Part shown: one piece after another, positions 1 to 10,592 of the stretch
How positions within the stretch are numbered: position 1 is the first letter of the stretch
Layout of the letters: each line of letters begins with the position of its first letter
Assembly (NCBI GenBank): GCA_029204225.1
Contig: CM055106.1
Coordinates: 6,284,614-6,348,613, forward strand
Reading direction: 5' to 3'
Source of the DNA: Diphasiastrum complanatum
Taxonomy: Eukaryota; Streptophyta; Lycopodiopsida; Lycopodiales; Lycopodiaceae
DNA length: 64,000 nucleotides
Notes under the pieces: model-generated
The model's database searches: none
Told to the model about the DNA's origin: nothing
What the model saw: the letters and a program-made list of their open reading frames with translations, nothing else
Program-made: the position numbers and the translations under genes

Positions 1-2
1 CA

Positions 3-107
3 GAGGCCTTTGGTTCTGTTGAGTGGCGCCTTCGCTCAGTTGAGGCTGCCCGCTTTGGAACATCTGGAGCCACATTGCAATTTGAGCTGGATAAAGAAAC
101 TGCTTGA
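3..107 (+). CDS. possible C-terminal coding tail of a gene cut by the window edge
   Basis: One frame is open from the window edge to a TGA at 105-107 and reads EAFGSVEWRLRSVEAA and so on, ending ELDKETA. Composition is GC-richer than most of the window. I do not recognise the protein. A second frame is also open over the first 140 bases, so the frame is not certain. Only about 34 codons are visible and there is no splice or homology support, so this is a weak call. If real, the following sequence would be its 3' UTR. Confidence 0.2.
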   Translation, partial: EAFGSVEWRLRSVEAARFGTSGATLQFELDKETA

Positions 108-306
108 GCTGAAGATGGGGAGGACGCAGATCCAGTCCTGAACCTGGAAGTAATCTCTCGGCTGCGCTGAAGCTTCTGTACTGGCACGCCACCATCCCTG
201 GCTGCTGAAACCTGTGGCGATCTTGGGGTCTCCCCTTCACACCTCTTGCGAGCTGGCGATTGTTGGCACCTCTGAGCCGCGGCCGAAGCCGCAGCTGCAG
301 GGGAGT

Positions 307-615
307 GAAGTGAAGCATCAGCAACTACCATGATCTAGGCCAATGCGGCTCCAATTCATCCTGCACCTTCTCTCATTCCTTTTCACCTGTCTGAAATGAA
401 ACTTGATGGGTTTTCAGATTTCTCGTTCCTTTAACTTTTTGAGATGAAGCTTGAAGGGCGTCTCAGATCGGCACAACTGAAGAGAATGTGAACGGCAGCG
501 GCGGCAGCATGGGGAAGGAAGTGAAGCATCAGCAACCACCATTATCTGGGTCAATGTAGCTTCAATTTATCCCGCACCGTCTCCCATCCTTTATCTTTTT
601 GAAATGAAACTCTCA
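307..615. repeat. diverged two-copy tandem repeat, period about 211 bp
   Basis: The block beginning GAAGTGAAGCATCAGCAAC at 307 recurs at 518. It is followed in both copies by a similar stretch with TCAAT, CGCACC and a TTTTGAAATGAAAC-type end. The copies differ at many positions, so the duplication is old. No coding potential was seen. Confidence 0.6.
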
Positions 616-765
616 GATCAGTGCCGAAACAGAAGAGAATTCTCACAGAAATAGTGATCTGCCACGCTGCCTCCTGCACAGCTCACCAATCAGTTGCCAC
701 ATCCATGCAAATCACTTCCAGCATCCAAAGAGCACACTGCTTGGAGAGATGAAGCTTTTCCAAAG

Positions 766-1195
766 ACCAGCCCACAAGTGGAAAAACCTTTGATGTGAGA
801 CTGCAGCTTTCGTTGCTTTGCTTTGCCTAATGCTTTTTGTAAAAAAGATACGGACTATAGCTCAACCCTTCTACATGTAGTACACCAGCCCACAAGTGGA
901 AAAGCCTCTAGACCTTTGTGTTGCTCTGCCTTATGTTTGTAAAGAAGAAATCAACTACAGTTCAACACTTCTCTTTCCAGTCCACCAGCCCACAAACTCA
1001 AAAGTGGGCAGAGCCTTTCTGTGAGGATGCAGCCTTGTATTCTGTTTGTGAAGAAGAAATAGACTACAGTTGAGCCCTTCTGTTTATGATTCACCAGCCC
1101 ACAAGCCCACAAGTGCAAAAGCCTCTGCTATGAGGATGGAGCTCTGCTTTGCCTTGTATTACCTCTGTGAAGAAGAAAAACCCACCATAGCTGAG
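766..1195. repeat. degenerate tandem repeat, four ~100-118 bp units
   Basis: Units begin with ACCAGCCCACAA at 766, 884, 984 and 1093. Each continues through AAAAGCCT, a TTTGCCTT/TTGTATT region, GTGAAGAAGAAA and a CTACAGTTGAGCCCTTCT-like end. Unit lengths vary and identity is moderate. No ORF follows the units, so this looks like non-coding tandem repetition. Confidence 0.65.
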
Positions 1196-1375
1196 CAGCA
1201 ACTTCGATCTTTGTGTACGCAAGCCTTGAGCTTTTGTTGCTGATGAATAATGTTCTTATACTCTGTCTTCATATGGTGGGCACTGGGCAGTGAGTTGGAT
1301 AGGGTAGGGTGGGTAGGAAGCCAATCCAAAGGAAAAAAAAGAGAGTAGAGAGTGAGATTTCGGCCCCAACCAACC

Positions 1376-1412
1376 TGCTCCTGCTCCCACTCCTGTTCCT
1401 GTTCCTGTTCCT

Positions 1413-1444
<32 letters not shown>

Positions 1445-1446
1445 AT
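1376..1446. repeat. CTCCTG-type hexanucleotide microsatellite
   Basis: CTGCTC/CTGTTC/CTCCTG hexamers run for about 70 bp. One plus-strand frame (1354-1488) would read Pro/Ala repeats with no flanking domain. The minus strand would read Gln/Glu or Gly/Ala repeats. I treat these as products of the repeat, though the Pro/Ala frame could relate to the GLK-like scrap at 1531. Confidence 0.7.
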
Positions 1447-1530
1447 ATGAAGACAAGAGTAGAAGGATAGAAGCAACAACTTTCTAGTCTTTGGTGATAA
1501 TTCAAACTGCTTATTAACACAATAGCACTT

Positions 1531-1623
1531 GCTCCTGCTCCAGGCTATGCTGCTATGGGATTCCCTCCTCCTTCAATGCATCATGTATGGCATCATCACA
1601 ATCCCTTGGATCTCTCCGTTTCT
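1531..1623 (+). pseudogene. possible GLK-like (GARP transcription factor) coding scrap
   Basis: The frame from 1531 reads APAPGYAAMGFPPPSMHH followed by VWHHHNPLDL. Plant GOLDEN2-LIKE proteins carry a Pro-rich linker with an MGFPP...HVWGHP-like stretch after the GARP DNA-binding domain. The resemblance to that linker is what I see, from memory of the family. A CAG that could be a splice acceptor lies at 1541-1543. No GARP domain or GCT box is visible, and the frame runs into CT-rich low-complexity DNA after about 1620. It could be a chance match. Confidence 0.22.
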
Positions 1624-1667
1624 CTCGCCCTCGCCCCCTCTTCCCCCCTTCCTCTCCTCTGCCCTGC

Positions 1668-1698
<31 letters not shown>

Positions 1699-1715
1699 TT
1701 CTCCCTCTCTCTGTT
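1613..1715. repeat. CT-rich low-complexity tract
   Basis: A nearly pure pyrimidine run (CTCTCGCCC, CCCCTCTTCCCCCC, then CT dinucleotides) extends to about 1715. Reading frames across it encode only Ser/Leu/Pro or Arg/Glu repeats and are not genes. Confidence 0.85.
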
Positions 1716-1746
1716 TTTGTTGCCTTTGCTCTTTAGGGCGGATAGA

Positions 1747-1774
1747 AGCTAGGGTTTCACAAACCCTAAAAGCT
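1747..1774. promoter_or_regulatory. telo-box palindrome
   Basis: AGCTAGGGTTT and AAACCCT..AGCT flank a 3-base spacer (CAC), giving two plant telo-box units (AAACCCTA) head to head. Telo-boxes occur in promoters and 5' leaders of many plant housekeeping genes. No ORF follows closely here, so its role is unknown. Confidence 0.5.
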
Positions 1775-2141
1775 AGTGACCGGAGACTTTCGGTTAAGCC
1801 GGTTGCTGGGTGAGATATGAGCACTGAACCTACTTTTCATGGTTTAAAGCTTTCCAAAGCGATAATCGATGGTAACCGGCAGGTGCCAGCCAGGCCGGTT
1901 GCTGACTGAGATGTGACGCATGCAATTTTGAAACAAAGCCCAAACGTCTTTATTACAACATCAATATCGAAGAAGTCGAATAGCTTTACAAGTGCTGGGG
2001 CGCCCTAAAATTTAGGGCTAAAGAACCTAATTTAGAGCTCAAAATTGGAAGTATGCAAATGAATTAGAGAAAAAAAAAAGCTCTAAACCATCTTTTGCAC
2101 CATAGACCTTTAAACCCAATTCAAAATGACATTTGAATTTG

Positions 2142-2400
2142 GCTTGGCTTTACGACATAATCGTAAATTTACGACCGCTTTACCGGGAGCAAAGGTCACC
2201 AAAAAGATCATTCTCAAATATTGATTCCAACTCAAATATATGTGGTGGGCAATGCTCCGACCTAGTCGATGCTTGGCTTTACAACATAATCGTAAATTTA
2301 CGACCGCTTTACCGGGAGCAAAGGTCACCAAAAAGATCATTCCCCAATATTGATTCTCACTCAAATATATGTGGTGGGCAATGCTCCCTGACCTAGTTGA
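2142..2400. repeat. two-copy tandem repeat, period 129 bp
   Basis: GCTTGGCTTTACGACATAAT begins copy 1 at 2142, and copy 2 starts at 2271 with one change. The copies stay close to identical through GTGGTGGGCAATGCTCC and end just before a partial third start (GCTTG) at 2401. ORFs on both strands here only mirror the repeat. Confidence 0.85.
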
Positions 2401-4048
2401 TGCTTGTAAGATAATTCTCTAAAGACACGAAACATACTCGTTTTAGTTCCAACAAGCTTTTGTCTAGAATCAAAGCTTAAAAGCATGTCCGTCCTACACG
2501 CTAAATCCATCCTCCAATTTTGATGGTTTCTTAAAAAACGTCTTGCTCAAATCTTTTGGCTTTTCTTTTATCATGATTTCGTTATCTCAAAAATTATAAG
2601 AGTAGACATTGATAATGAGTTTGCTACAATGACTCTCTTTTTTTCTCTTGTGTGCTCATTACCATGACGAACTCATGACCTCAACAAAGGATATCGTAAG
2701 CAGCTCACGAGTCACTACTTACCTCAAGATTGTTAGCTCATCCTACAAAATTTGTTACATGTGTCATAGTAGGGCATAGTAGCTAATCGTTAATGGCTAC
2801 TTTGACCTTCCAACTTATATACTATATTATATTAGTGTGTCATGCTAATTATATACATAAAAATGGTAAAGACTAAGACATTTTGAGAAATATATATGCA
2901 CAAACATGTATAGTTATAACTTTTATGTTGGATGGCCTTATAATCTACGCAAAGTCCAATTTTGTAGACTTTAAAAACTTACAAAAAAAATCATGAGAGT
3001 CAGGCTTTAAATTAAGTGGGCTTCTTCTGTCAATGGGTATTGCGCATTTGCAAGCTTGAGAACTTTGCCTAGTTAGCCCACGCTCTTTTCTTTGACAAGA
3101 TAATTGATTGTTTTTCTCCCATCTCTCAACATGGTCGTGGTTTTCCCTTTCCAACTTTAGGCTTGCATCAATTTTCTACTTAAAAGTATGTATCAAAAGC
3201 TAGACCCTTTCAGTTTTCAATGGCTTTCTTGCTACTTGCGAAATGGCTGGTTGTATGTGAAATCAATTGATTGGTTAATTGAGTCTATCAGTTCTTCGTT
3301 ACCACGAGTTCCACCCTCAAAGGGCCATACTCCATTGGCTTGGACTTTGCAAGCTTGCATTGCCTTTCATGTTGGGAATTGTGAGTAATAAACCACTTAT
3401 CGGCAAGAAATCGATTTAGATTAGATCTTGAAAAGCATGTTAAGTTCTCGTAGATTATCAATTTCAGTATAAAATTTTAAAAAATAAAATTTAGTCATCT
3501 ATGACAACCATTTGAATGATCTTTGAGGTGTTTGAGATAGCCATGGAAATCGCTGATTTCTCATATAAAATTTGCTTACAAAATCATTAATTCAAAACAG
3601 CGGCACAAATATACTTCTGCCTAACTCATCATTCATATAGATTGAAATTAAAATTGAAAGTGGAAAAGCTCATTGAACTTCTATGTATAAAAACAAAGAA
3701 TGAAACTCTAATATGAACAAATTAACAATCAAATCTTAAAAGTAGAATGCTACATGTAGAATCAGCCAACAACATTACAGTAAATATTGATGTGATTATG
3801 TATAATGATTCATTTTAACAATTAGCTAAACTTGTAGCTAATTAATGCGCGAGATTATTTATAATAGTCACATTGAAGATCTAATGTACATAATCCTTGA
3901 AACCTATTTTTTGGTTGTGAGCACACTTTTTTTGTAAAAATGCAAGTTGTACAACATTTTTGCAAATATTAGGTTTATCCCAAATTTCTTGAAAATGAAA
4001 AATAACGCATTTTAATTTTTGTTCAAAAATGTGGCAATCATGATACTA
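2401..4048. other. AT-rich stretch with no gene seen
   Basis: I see no conserved protein, RNA gene or clear repeat. Short ORFs (for example 2945-3154 minus and 3188-3388 plus) have no recognisable domains and no supporting context. Confidence 0.6.
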
Positions 4049-4352
4049 AGGGCAGTTGCATGAGTCATCACCCTTAGCTAAGATCAATGCTCTCAATAAG
4101 GTGCAAAAGGTGCATCTAAGAAAATGCAACACAACGTGGTAATAGGGCCAATCACATAAGTCGTTACCCCTCATTGAAGTTTTTGCCCTCCAAAAATGGG
4201 AGAGGGTGCGATAATCAGGACAGTGACTTATGCGACTGCCCTTCACTAAAGTCGTTGTCCTTCCGAAAATGCAATTGTGAGGGCAATCGCATTAGTCGAT
4301 GTCCTTCACTAAAGACATTTGCCTTAATAAAATGTGATATGGTGCGATACTA
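4049..4352. repeat. degenerate tandem array, about four ~75-80 bp units
   Basis: Units share GGGCAxTxGCATxAGTC, CCCTTCACTAAAG, a TTGCCCT/TTGTCCTT step and an AAAATG..GTGCGAT end. They lie at about 4049, 4145, 4215 and 4280. The minus-strand ORF across it (4046-4246) is a by-product of the array. Confidence 0.6.
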
Positions 4353-4397
4353 ACGACAGAAACATTTTTTGTACTTGTGACAGCCACAAAAAGTGTC

Positions 4398-5153
<756 letters not shown>

Positions 5154-5700
5154 CTCCCTTAGTTTTGGCATAGTTTTAACCATAGAACTTTGATCCAACT
5201 CTAGAATAATCTCCATCCTAAGTGTAGATCTCTTCTCTAAAGTTCTAAAGTAATTTCCATAATTGATTTAGAGAATAGTGTCCAAATTGGATGTTTCACT
5301 ATCTCTTACATCAATTTTACACATCAAGATATAACTAGAACATGAAGAACCAAATAGAATGTAAATGAAATTATTTCACCATGCTTCCAACTCTGAAATC
5401 TCTAGAAATCAATAAATGTGTGTATGACCACTTACTTACTTGTCTCCTCCATCTTTGTCATTTCTTGATATGTCTCCACCATAAAACTCCATGAATGAGC
5501 CTCCATCTCCATCTTGCCACAAGATATCATCAACACTTGATGAGTTGGCCATGAATGAGTGACATAATTAACCTCCATTAGCTTCATTTCCAAGAATGCT
5601 AGTACAACTCCAACAATAAGATATTGCAAGACAATGTAGCTAGTTTCAACATTCACATGAAATAGCTTAAACATGAGATAGAACAAGTAAAGTAAACTTG

Positions 5701-5850
5701 AACAACACTTCCTTTCTGTTCTTTTGACCTAGAAGACATCAAAAACATATCATCATTTGAGTTCTGATCACCAATACCATCCTCATCAAAAGTGAAATTG
5801 CCTTGATTTTCTCCTTGATCTCTCTTCTTCTTGTAGCAATCACTAGCAAT
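5701..5850 (-). pseudogene. copia gag scrap downstream of the zinc knuckle
   Basis: The minus strand reads CYKKKRDQGENQGNFT followed by an Asp/Glu-rich run and a DDMFLMSS-like end. The copia A polyprotein has CYKKKREQGERQGNLT with a similar acidic run just after its zinc knuckle, so this is the same gag region of a related copia element. Only about 50 codons survive. They join a (GA)n tract directly, with no leader between. Confidence 0.6.

Positions 5851-5876
<26 letters not shown>
5851..5876. repeat. (GA)n microsatellite, short
   Basis: Thirteen GA units between the gag scrap and the second LTR-like copy. Confidence 0.95.
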
Positions 5877-5881
<5 letters not shown>

Positions 5882-6181
5882 TGTTCCCCCACCCTTGTAC
5901 ACTATTTATAGCAGGTCTATGCCCTATTTTAAATGTGGTTTCCTTCCATAGAAACTTCTAGATCCAAAACCCTACTCACAATATGGACTAGATTCAATGT
6001 ACCAATCATTCAAATTTGAATGGGTCCAAACTCACCTACTTACTTTCCCTCACTTTCCAAAAGTGGTATTTCAAAAACATGTAGACTAAAATAACTTTGA
6101 AATGTCTATCTCTAAGTCTAAAATGCATATTGGCCTCAATTGCAAAATACAAAAGATCAAACTAGTTGACAATTTCTCACA
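5877..6181 (-). mobile_element. LTR-like repeat, copy 2
   Basis: This is the second copy of the block at 4846-5153, in the same orientation. On the minus strand it opens with TGTGAGAAATTGTCAAC and carries a TATA-like CTATAAATAG before the CT-rich tract. The minus-strand order LTR, CT tract, gag scrap agrees with a collapsed copia element. A third, truncated copy lies at 10460-10592. Confidence 0.55.
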
Positions 6182-6465
6182 TTTAAGTCACAAAATCAGA
6201 TAGTTGGGAATTTGCAAGACCTACAACCAACTTCGTATATATCGGTAGATTGTGCGACTTTGCATGTAATGTTGTAATCTGTTAGTGTGAGTAAAATTGT
6301 CGGTTTGCAAACTACTGCTTTAGACAATAGTAATTCTGCAATCTTTTCCTTTTTTGTTGGATTAGAACATGGAGCTGTAAGATTAGATTCCAAAATTTCA
6401 AGGATTTACCTTTCCTGTGAAAGGCTAAATCTAATAAATGTCTCATGATAATCTACATACATTTG

Positions 6466-6793
6466 CTCTCTCTCATCTCATTCATGTTTATACATTAGTT
6501 CTGTTTTGATTCATTTATCCATTGGTGCACTATAGTGTTGATATCTTGCAATTTTGTGTGTAGAATGCAATTGTATGGTGTGAAATACAGTACCTTACTT
6601 TTATTGTATGGACAACAACTTCATTTTATCATATATTTGATATTTGATCAAGATCTTATTGAGTTTGCATCTTCTATGTGTAGTAGATGTTAGATTTCTA
6701 CATTGTCAATGGTGCTAGATGTGTTGTCATTCATAACCAAAGATCAAAGGGACATATCGGATCTTAAGGATCTGATATTTCTTCACATGACCT
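6466..6793. repeat. right arm of the ~330-bp inverted repeat
   Basis: Partner of 4398-4736. Its inner end carries CTCTCTCTCATCTCATT, mirroring the GA side of the left arm. The match fades near CTTCACAT at about 6790. Confidence 0.65.
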
Positions 6794-6904
6794 TCTCCTT
6801 TTAGGACTTTCTGACGAGTGCAATAGAGGCTCAAATTATGTCATAATAGCTAATATGTCAATGATTTCCTAATCATCAAAAATTCGAATCACTTGATGAG
6901 AAGA

Positions 6905-7140
6905 TGCCGGGTTGTTACCAATCCATTGCACCTGGAAACCATCACATTCAACTTTTACAAACTACATGATTTGTTGTGAAAACCATCAACAATCACTTTA
7001 TAGCCCTAACTAAACTCAACTTTAAAAGATGTGGTTGTTACCAATCCATTGCACCTAGAAAACATCGCATTCAACTTGTACAAACCACTTGATTTGTTGC
7101 AAAAACAATCAACAATCACTTTATAGCCCTGCTTCACATC
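6905..7140. repeat. two-copy tandem duplication, period about 114 bp
   Basis: GGTTGTTACCAATCCATTGC occurs near 6910 and again near 7024. Both copies are followed by closely similar sequence through AACAATCACTTTATAGCCCT. The second copy lies inside the copia-like scrap called at 7006-7250. Confidence 0.75.
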
Positions 7141-7250
7141 CTTGACTTGACTAAGCTCAACCTTTAGCATGTGATCAGTCATCATTTCGACAGAAATCAA
7201 ACTTTCTTGCATGGTTACATACAAGACATTTTTTTTACCTTGATCTACCC
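7006..7250 (-). pseudogene. possible copia protease-integrase linker scrap
   Basis: The minus strand reads NVLYVTMQESLISVEMMTDH, then GYKVIVDCF and SSGLYKL. Copia polyproteins have a similar NVLYVP...LLSV.QM stretch followed by a gag-pre-integrase segment ending in G.L(Y/F).L. No catalytic motif is present. An adjoining minus ORF (7245-7469) is unrecognised. Confidence 0.3.
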
Positions 7251-7469
7251 ATTAGGATAACGAGGGCTCTCAGAATCTTGCCTTTTGTAAGGTATATTTT
7301 TAAATACGTTAGAAACTACATAATGGTGCACTTGTACTTGTGCAAAAGTGTCAATAAGTGTAAACACACCAAGATTGTTAGAAGCATCGATTTGTTTAAT
7401 TGATACCAAATGTGCCTTGAAGCACATATGAATTCCTCCAAATATCCCATTGGTAGTGTATTGATTCAA

Positions 7470-7979
7470 CTAGGAGAGTTTAAAGAGTACCTAATGTACT
7501 TTGCTAGTTGATAACTATACAACTGGCCCTAAGCAAGAGATTCTAGTCTTGGTTCATATCATTGAGAAATACAATTCCTTTGCATTCTTCTTGTTGACCA
7601 TCATGCCGCTTTATCTCATTTGACCATGTATGACTATTAGAATCACCCGATAGTAGCTACTACCACAAGAATTTCAATTCTGGATCATTATACGAAAGAA
7701 AGAAAGAAAAAACTATCTTGTATATCACTTATCAAAGATCTATAATGTGCACTCAATTAATATCAAATGAATTGTCTAATGACAAGAAGATTGCTTCTAG
7801 AGATAAATAAGGTAGATTAATGAATGCTAATTTTAGAATCTACTTTAATAATGGGCCAACCTTAGGAGTCTTAGATAGGTCTTCAACGTAGATGTGTACT
7901 ACCTAACAAGATGAAATCCATTGTGCAATTAACTCATCAAGGACTAGGAGGTGGATAGTTGGACACTAAATGGACCACG
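7470..7979. other. no gene seen
   Basis: AT-rich sequence with a short GAAA run near 7695. No conserved product recognised. Confidence 0.5.
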
Positions 7980-8935
7980 GGAGAGTTCTCTAAGGAGAAT
8001 TTTGATGGCCAACCCTTTACAAGGATGTCTATTAATCTATCGAATCTTGTGTGCCAATGAATATGAAAGACACAAGAATCAGATCAGATACCTTTATGAT
8101 ATGTAATACCTTAGTCGACAAGTGGTATATTCACTTCATCGATCCATTATGAAAAGTGGAGTATCGACTTCATTGGTCCGATATGTCCTACTAGTAGCTA
8201 TAACCCATCCAAATATATATAGTAGCTACAAACTATCTTACCAAGTGGGTGGAAGGTAAAGTGGTTAGGAAGCAAATTCCAAGACCACAACATGTTTCAT
8301 CTATAAAAATATCTTAACCCAATATGGATGTCCAATAGGATTAGTAGGTGATCTCGAAACCACTTCATGAACACAAAGATTACTCATCTTCTTCCCTCCT
8401 ACCTAGTTTCTCACAAAAAAAGCTCCCCATCAATGGCCAAGCTGAATCATTCATTCAAACTATTTGTGCAGTCCTAACTAAGATGATCAAGGCTAGCTAA
8501 ACAGACTGGGAATATAAGTTTCAAGTAGCCGTATTGGCTTTCCTAACCACATATAAAGCTAGTATGTACCAAACTCTCTTCTAGCTCGTATATGGCCAAG
8601 AAGCCATAATGGCTATCAAATTCATAAATTTTTAGTCTCATAATAGCAATGGAAGAGAGAGATGAAGAGAAATCATTGAAAAAGTGACTAAAGAATCTCA
8701 CGAAACTTCATGAGATGAGATTTTTGTTTATATAGACAATGCTGATCGCAAAAATAGGAGGAAGGCATGGCATGACTGCAACCTACAAAAAAAGTACTTA
8801 GAAAAAGGAGAGCTGGCTTGTTATACAATGCCAAGCCTCCCAAGAAAAGTTGAAATCTAGAGGAGAAGACCCTTACAAAGTAGTTAAAATTAGAATACCT
8901 AGTGTATTTCCTAAGTTATGGGTATGTAGATATTA
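7980..8935 (+). pseudogene. Ty3/gypsy integrase relic
   Basis: Broken frames read KWSIDFIGPI near 8155, then NYLTKWVEG near 8232, NGQAESFIQTICAVLTKMIKA near 8433 and FLTTYKASMYQT...LVYGQEAIM near 8550-8610. These are the DFIGP, T.W.E and NGQ.E landmarks of the gypsy integrase catalytic core and its downstream segment. Several in-frame stops and frame changes show it is dead. No reverse transcriptase or LTR is visible beside it. Confidence 0.75.
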
Positions 8936-9071
8936 TACACTTGATTACAAGTTTCTATCAAATGGCTTATCTTTCATCTTATACCTCTAATTTGCCAAAA
9001 CAGAAAATGGGAAGGCCTGAGCTGCAAGGAAGGCCCGAGCCTTCCCCTGCGTAATGCTGGGGTGCGAGGGT

Positions 9072-9151
9072 GCTGATTCTAGCAGAATCAGCTTACTAAT
9101 CCAGCTGTCATGGTGGATTCCACCAGAATGTCTTAGTAAGACAGCTGGATT
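9072..9151. repeat. cluster of three short perfect palindromes
   Basis: GCTGATTCT and its complement flank 3 bases (9072-9092). AATCCAGCTGTC at 9098-9109 pairs with 9140-9151. Between them TGGTG-GATTC-CACCA lies at 9111-9125. These could form nested hairpins. They lie about 450 bp beyond the downstream end of the minus-strand reverse-transcriptase relic. Confidence 0.75.
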
Positions 9152-9478
9152 TTGCAAATACAAATTCTGATAAAAATTGTGCTGCTGGAGATGCTAAACA
9201 CAAAGAAAACCAGAGCACACAACATATAAATAGCCTTCTCTCTCTTTGTAAGCCCAACCAGAAGAAGCTTGTAGAAGAAGTCATCCGATAACTTGTAAAA
9301 AAAGCCAACGTGAATCACGTCCATTGGATCATAACTAACATATCTTGACCATCTACTATAAACCATGTGGAACTTAAAGGGGTGCTTCTTTGTGAAACCC
9401 TTCATTAAAGAGTATATCAACCAAGCATGTTGTAAAAAGATTATTACTAGTGAGAAGGAATAACATTAGATACTACCC

Positions 9479-9585
<107 letters not shown>

Positions 9586-9599
9586 CACCAAATTGTCCC

Positions 9600-10459
9600 G
9601 CAGTTTAGTGAATCCCTCGGGGACAGTTAGCTCTCCCCTCTCCCAAGGGAAAGCTAACTACCCGCCAAGAGACTGTCAATATTGTCAGGTAGGTCGTAAG
9701 ATAACCGTGCATTTTATTTATGAAGTATAGTCTGCTTCTCAAGAAACCATTTTTCTCAAAAGCATTGATTAAGGTAAGTACTTCCTTGGGGAAAATTTCT
9801 TGTTTGTTGCAACAATACATGGCTGCAATGACTTGAGAAATGATAACTTTGTGTGAATTGTTGAATGGGTCTATTGGACAAGAGATGTATATACTGCAAA
9901 AAATGAACTAAAGGTAGCTCAATCCTTTTGTTGTATTTGGAGAGGTGTGTGATTTTGGTGACAGGATCGAAACGGGTAGTGATGTTCGTGAAATTTATCG
10001 TATGTCCATTGTCAGTATTACTATCGATTTCCAAATACTCCAAGGGATAAATCCAAAAAGGATTATCGACTGATCTTATTTGAGACTTATCTAAAAAAGT
10101 TTGACATGAGAATTGTTGATAAAACATATGTCATCTATGTATCTAAATGAATATTTGAAGGCATTCATGAAGGTTGTTTGCCCGAGTCTAGCAAGTCTTT
10201 CAATGAATTGTATTTCAAAAAAGGATAAGTACCAATTACACCACATAGGTGAGCATGAAAATCCCATTGGTATGCCACATACTTGTTGCTAAGTATGATC
10301 ACCAAGTTTGACAATACAATTATCAATCAGAAAAGAATTCAATGCACAAATAACATCCACACTTATGAGTTTCCATTTGTCGGAAAGCTTTTTTGACCAG
10401 GACTTTTCCAAACAACCATGTGTATCGAAGTTGAGTACTTTTAGCTTGTTTGAAGGTTG
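9600..10459 (-). pseudogene. RYIDD reverse-transcriptase relic, copy J1
   Basis: On the minus strand, pieces read FLIDNCIVKLGDHT, then CGIPMGFSCSPMWCNWYLSF (10.15-10.27 kb), then FRYIDDICFINN, WIYPLEYLEI, SKYNKRIELPL and YIHLLSNRPI (to 9756), ending with YCCNKQEIFPKEV and a tail near 9600. GIPMG...SP and RYIDD fit the substrate and catalytic palm motifs of a reverse transcriptase. The order and wording match copy J2 at 49.8-52.6 kb. At least one stop and several frame changes make it dead. The 5' part is cut by an LTR fragment at 10460. I favour a Penelope-like or related retroelement, but cannot confirm the class. Confidence 0.75.
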
Positions 10460-10592
10460 TGTGAGAAATATCAACTAGTTTAGTCATGTTATGCATTTTA
10501 GACTTAGAGATAAACATTTTGAAGTTATTTTAGTCTAAGTTCATTTAAATTACTACTTTTAGAAAGTGTGGAAAAAGTAGGTAGGTCAAGTT
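10460..10592 (+). mobile_element. truncated LTR-like repeat, copy 3 of the 4.8/5.9 kb family
   Basis: It starts TGTGAGAAATATCAACTAG and runs parallel to the minus strand of 5877-6181 through TGCATTTTAGACTTAGAGAT. It then stops where element E's LTR begins (TGTTGG at 10593). The join shows E landed in, or replaced, the rest of this LTR. Confidence 0.6.

Noticed and set aside
1159-1479. Gln/Glu-repeat and Gly/Ala-repeat ORFs on the minus strand
   Set aside because: Pure products of the CTCCTG microsatellite; the flanking residues show no domain.
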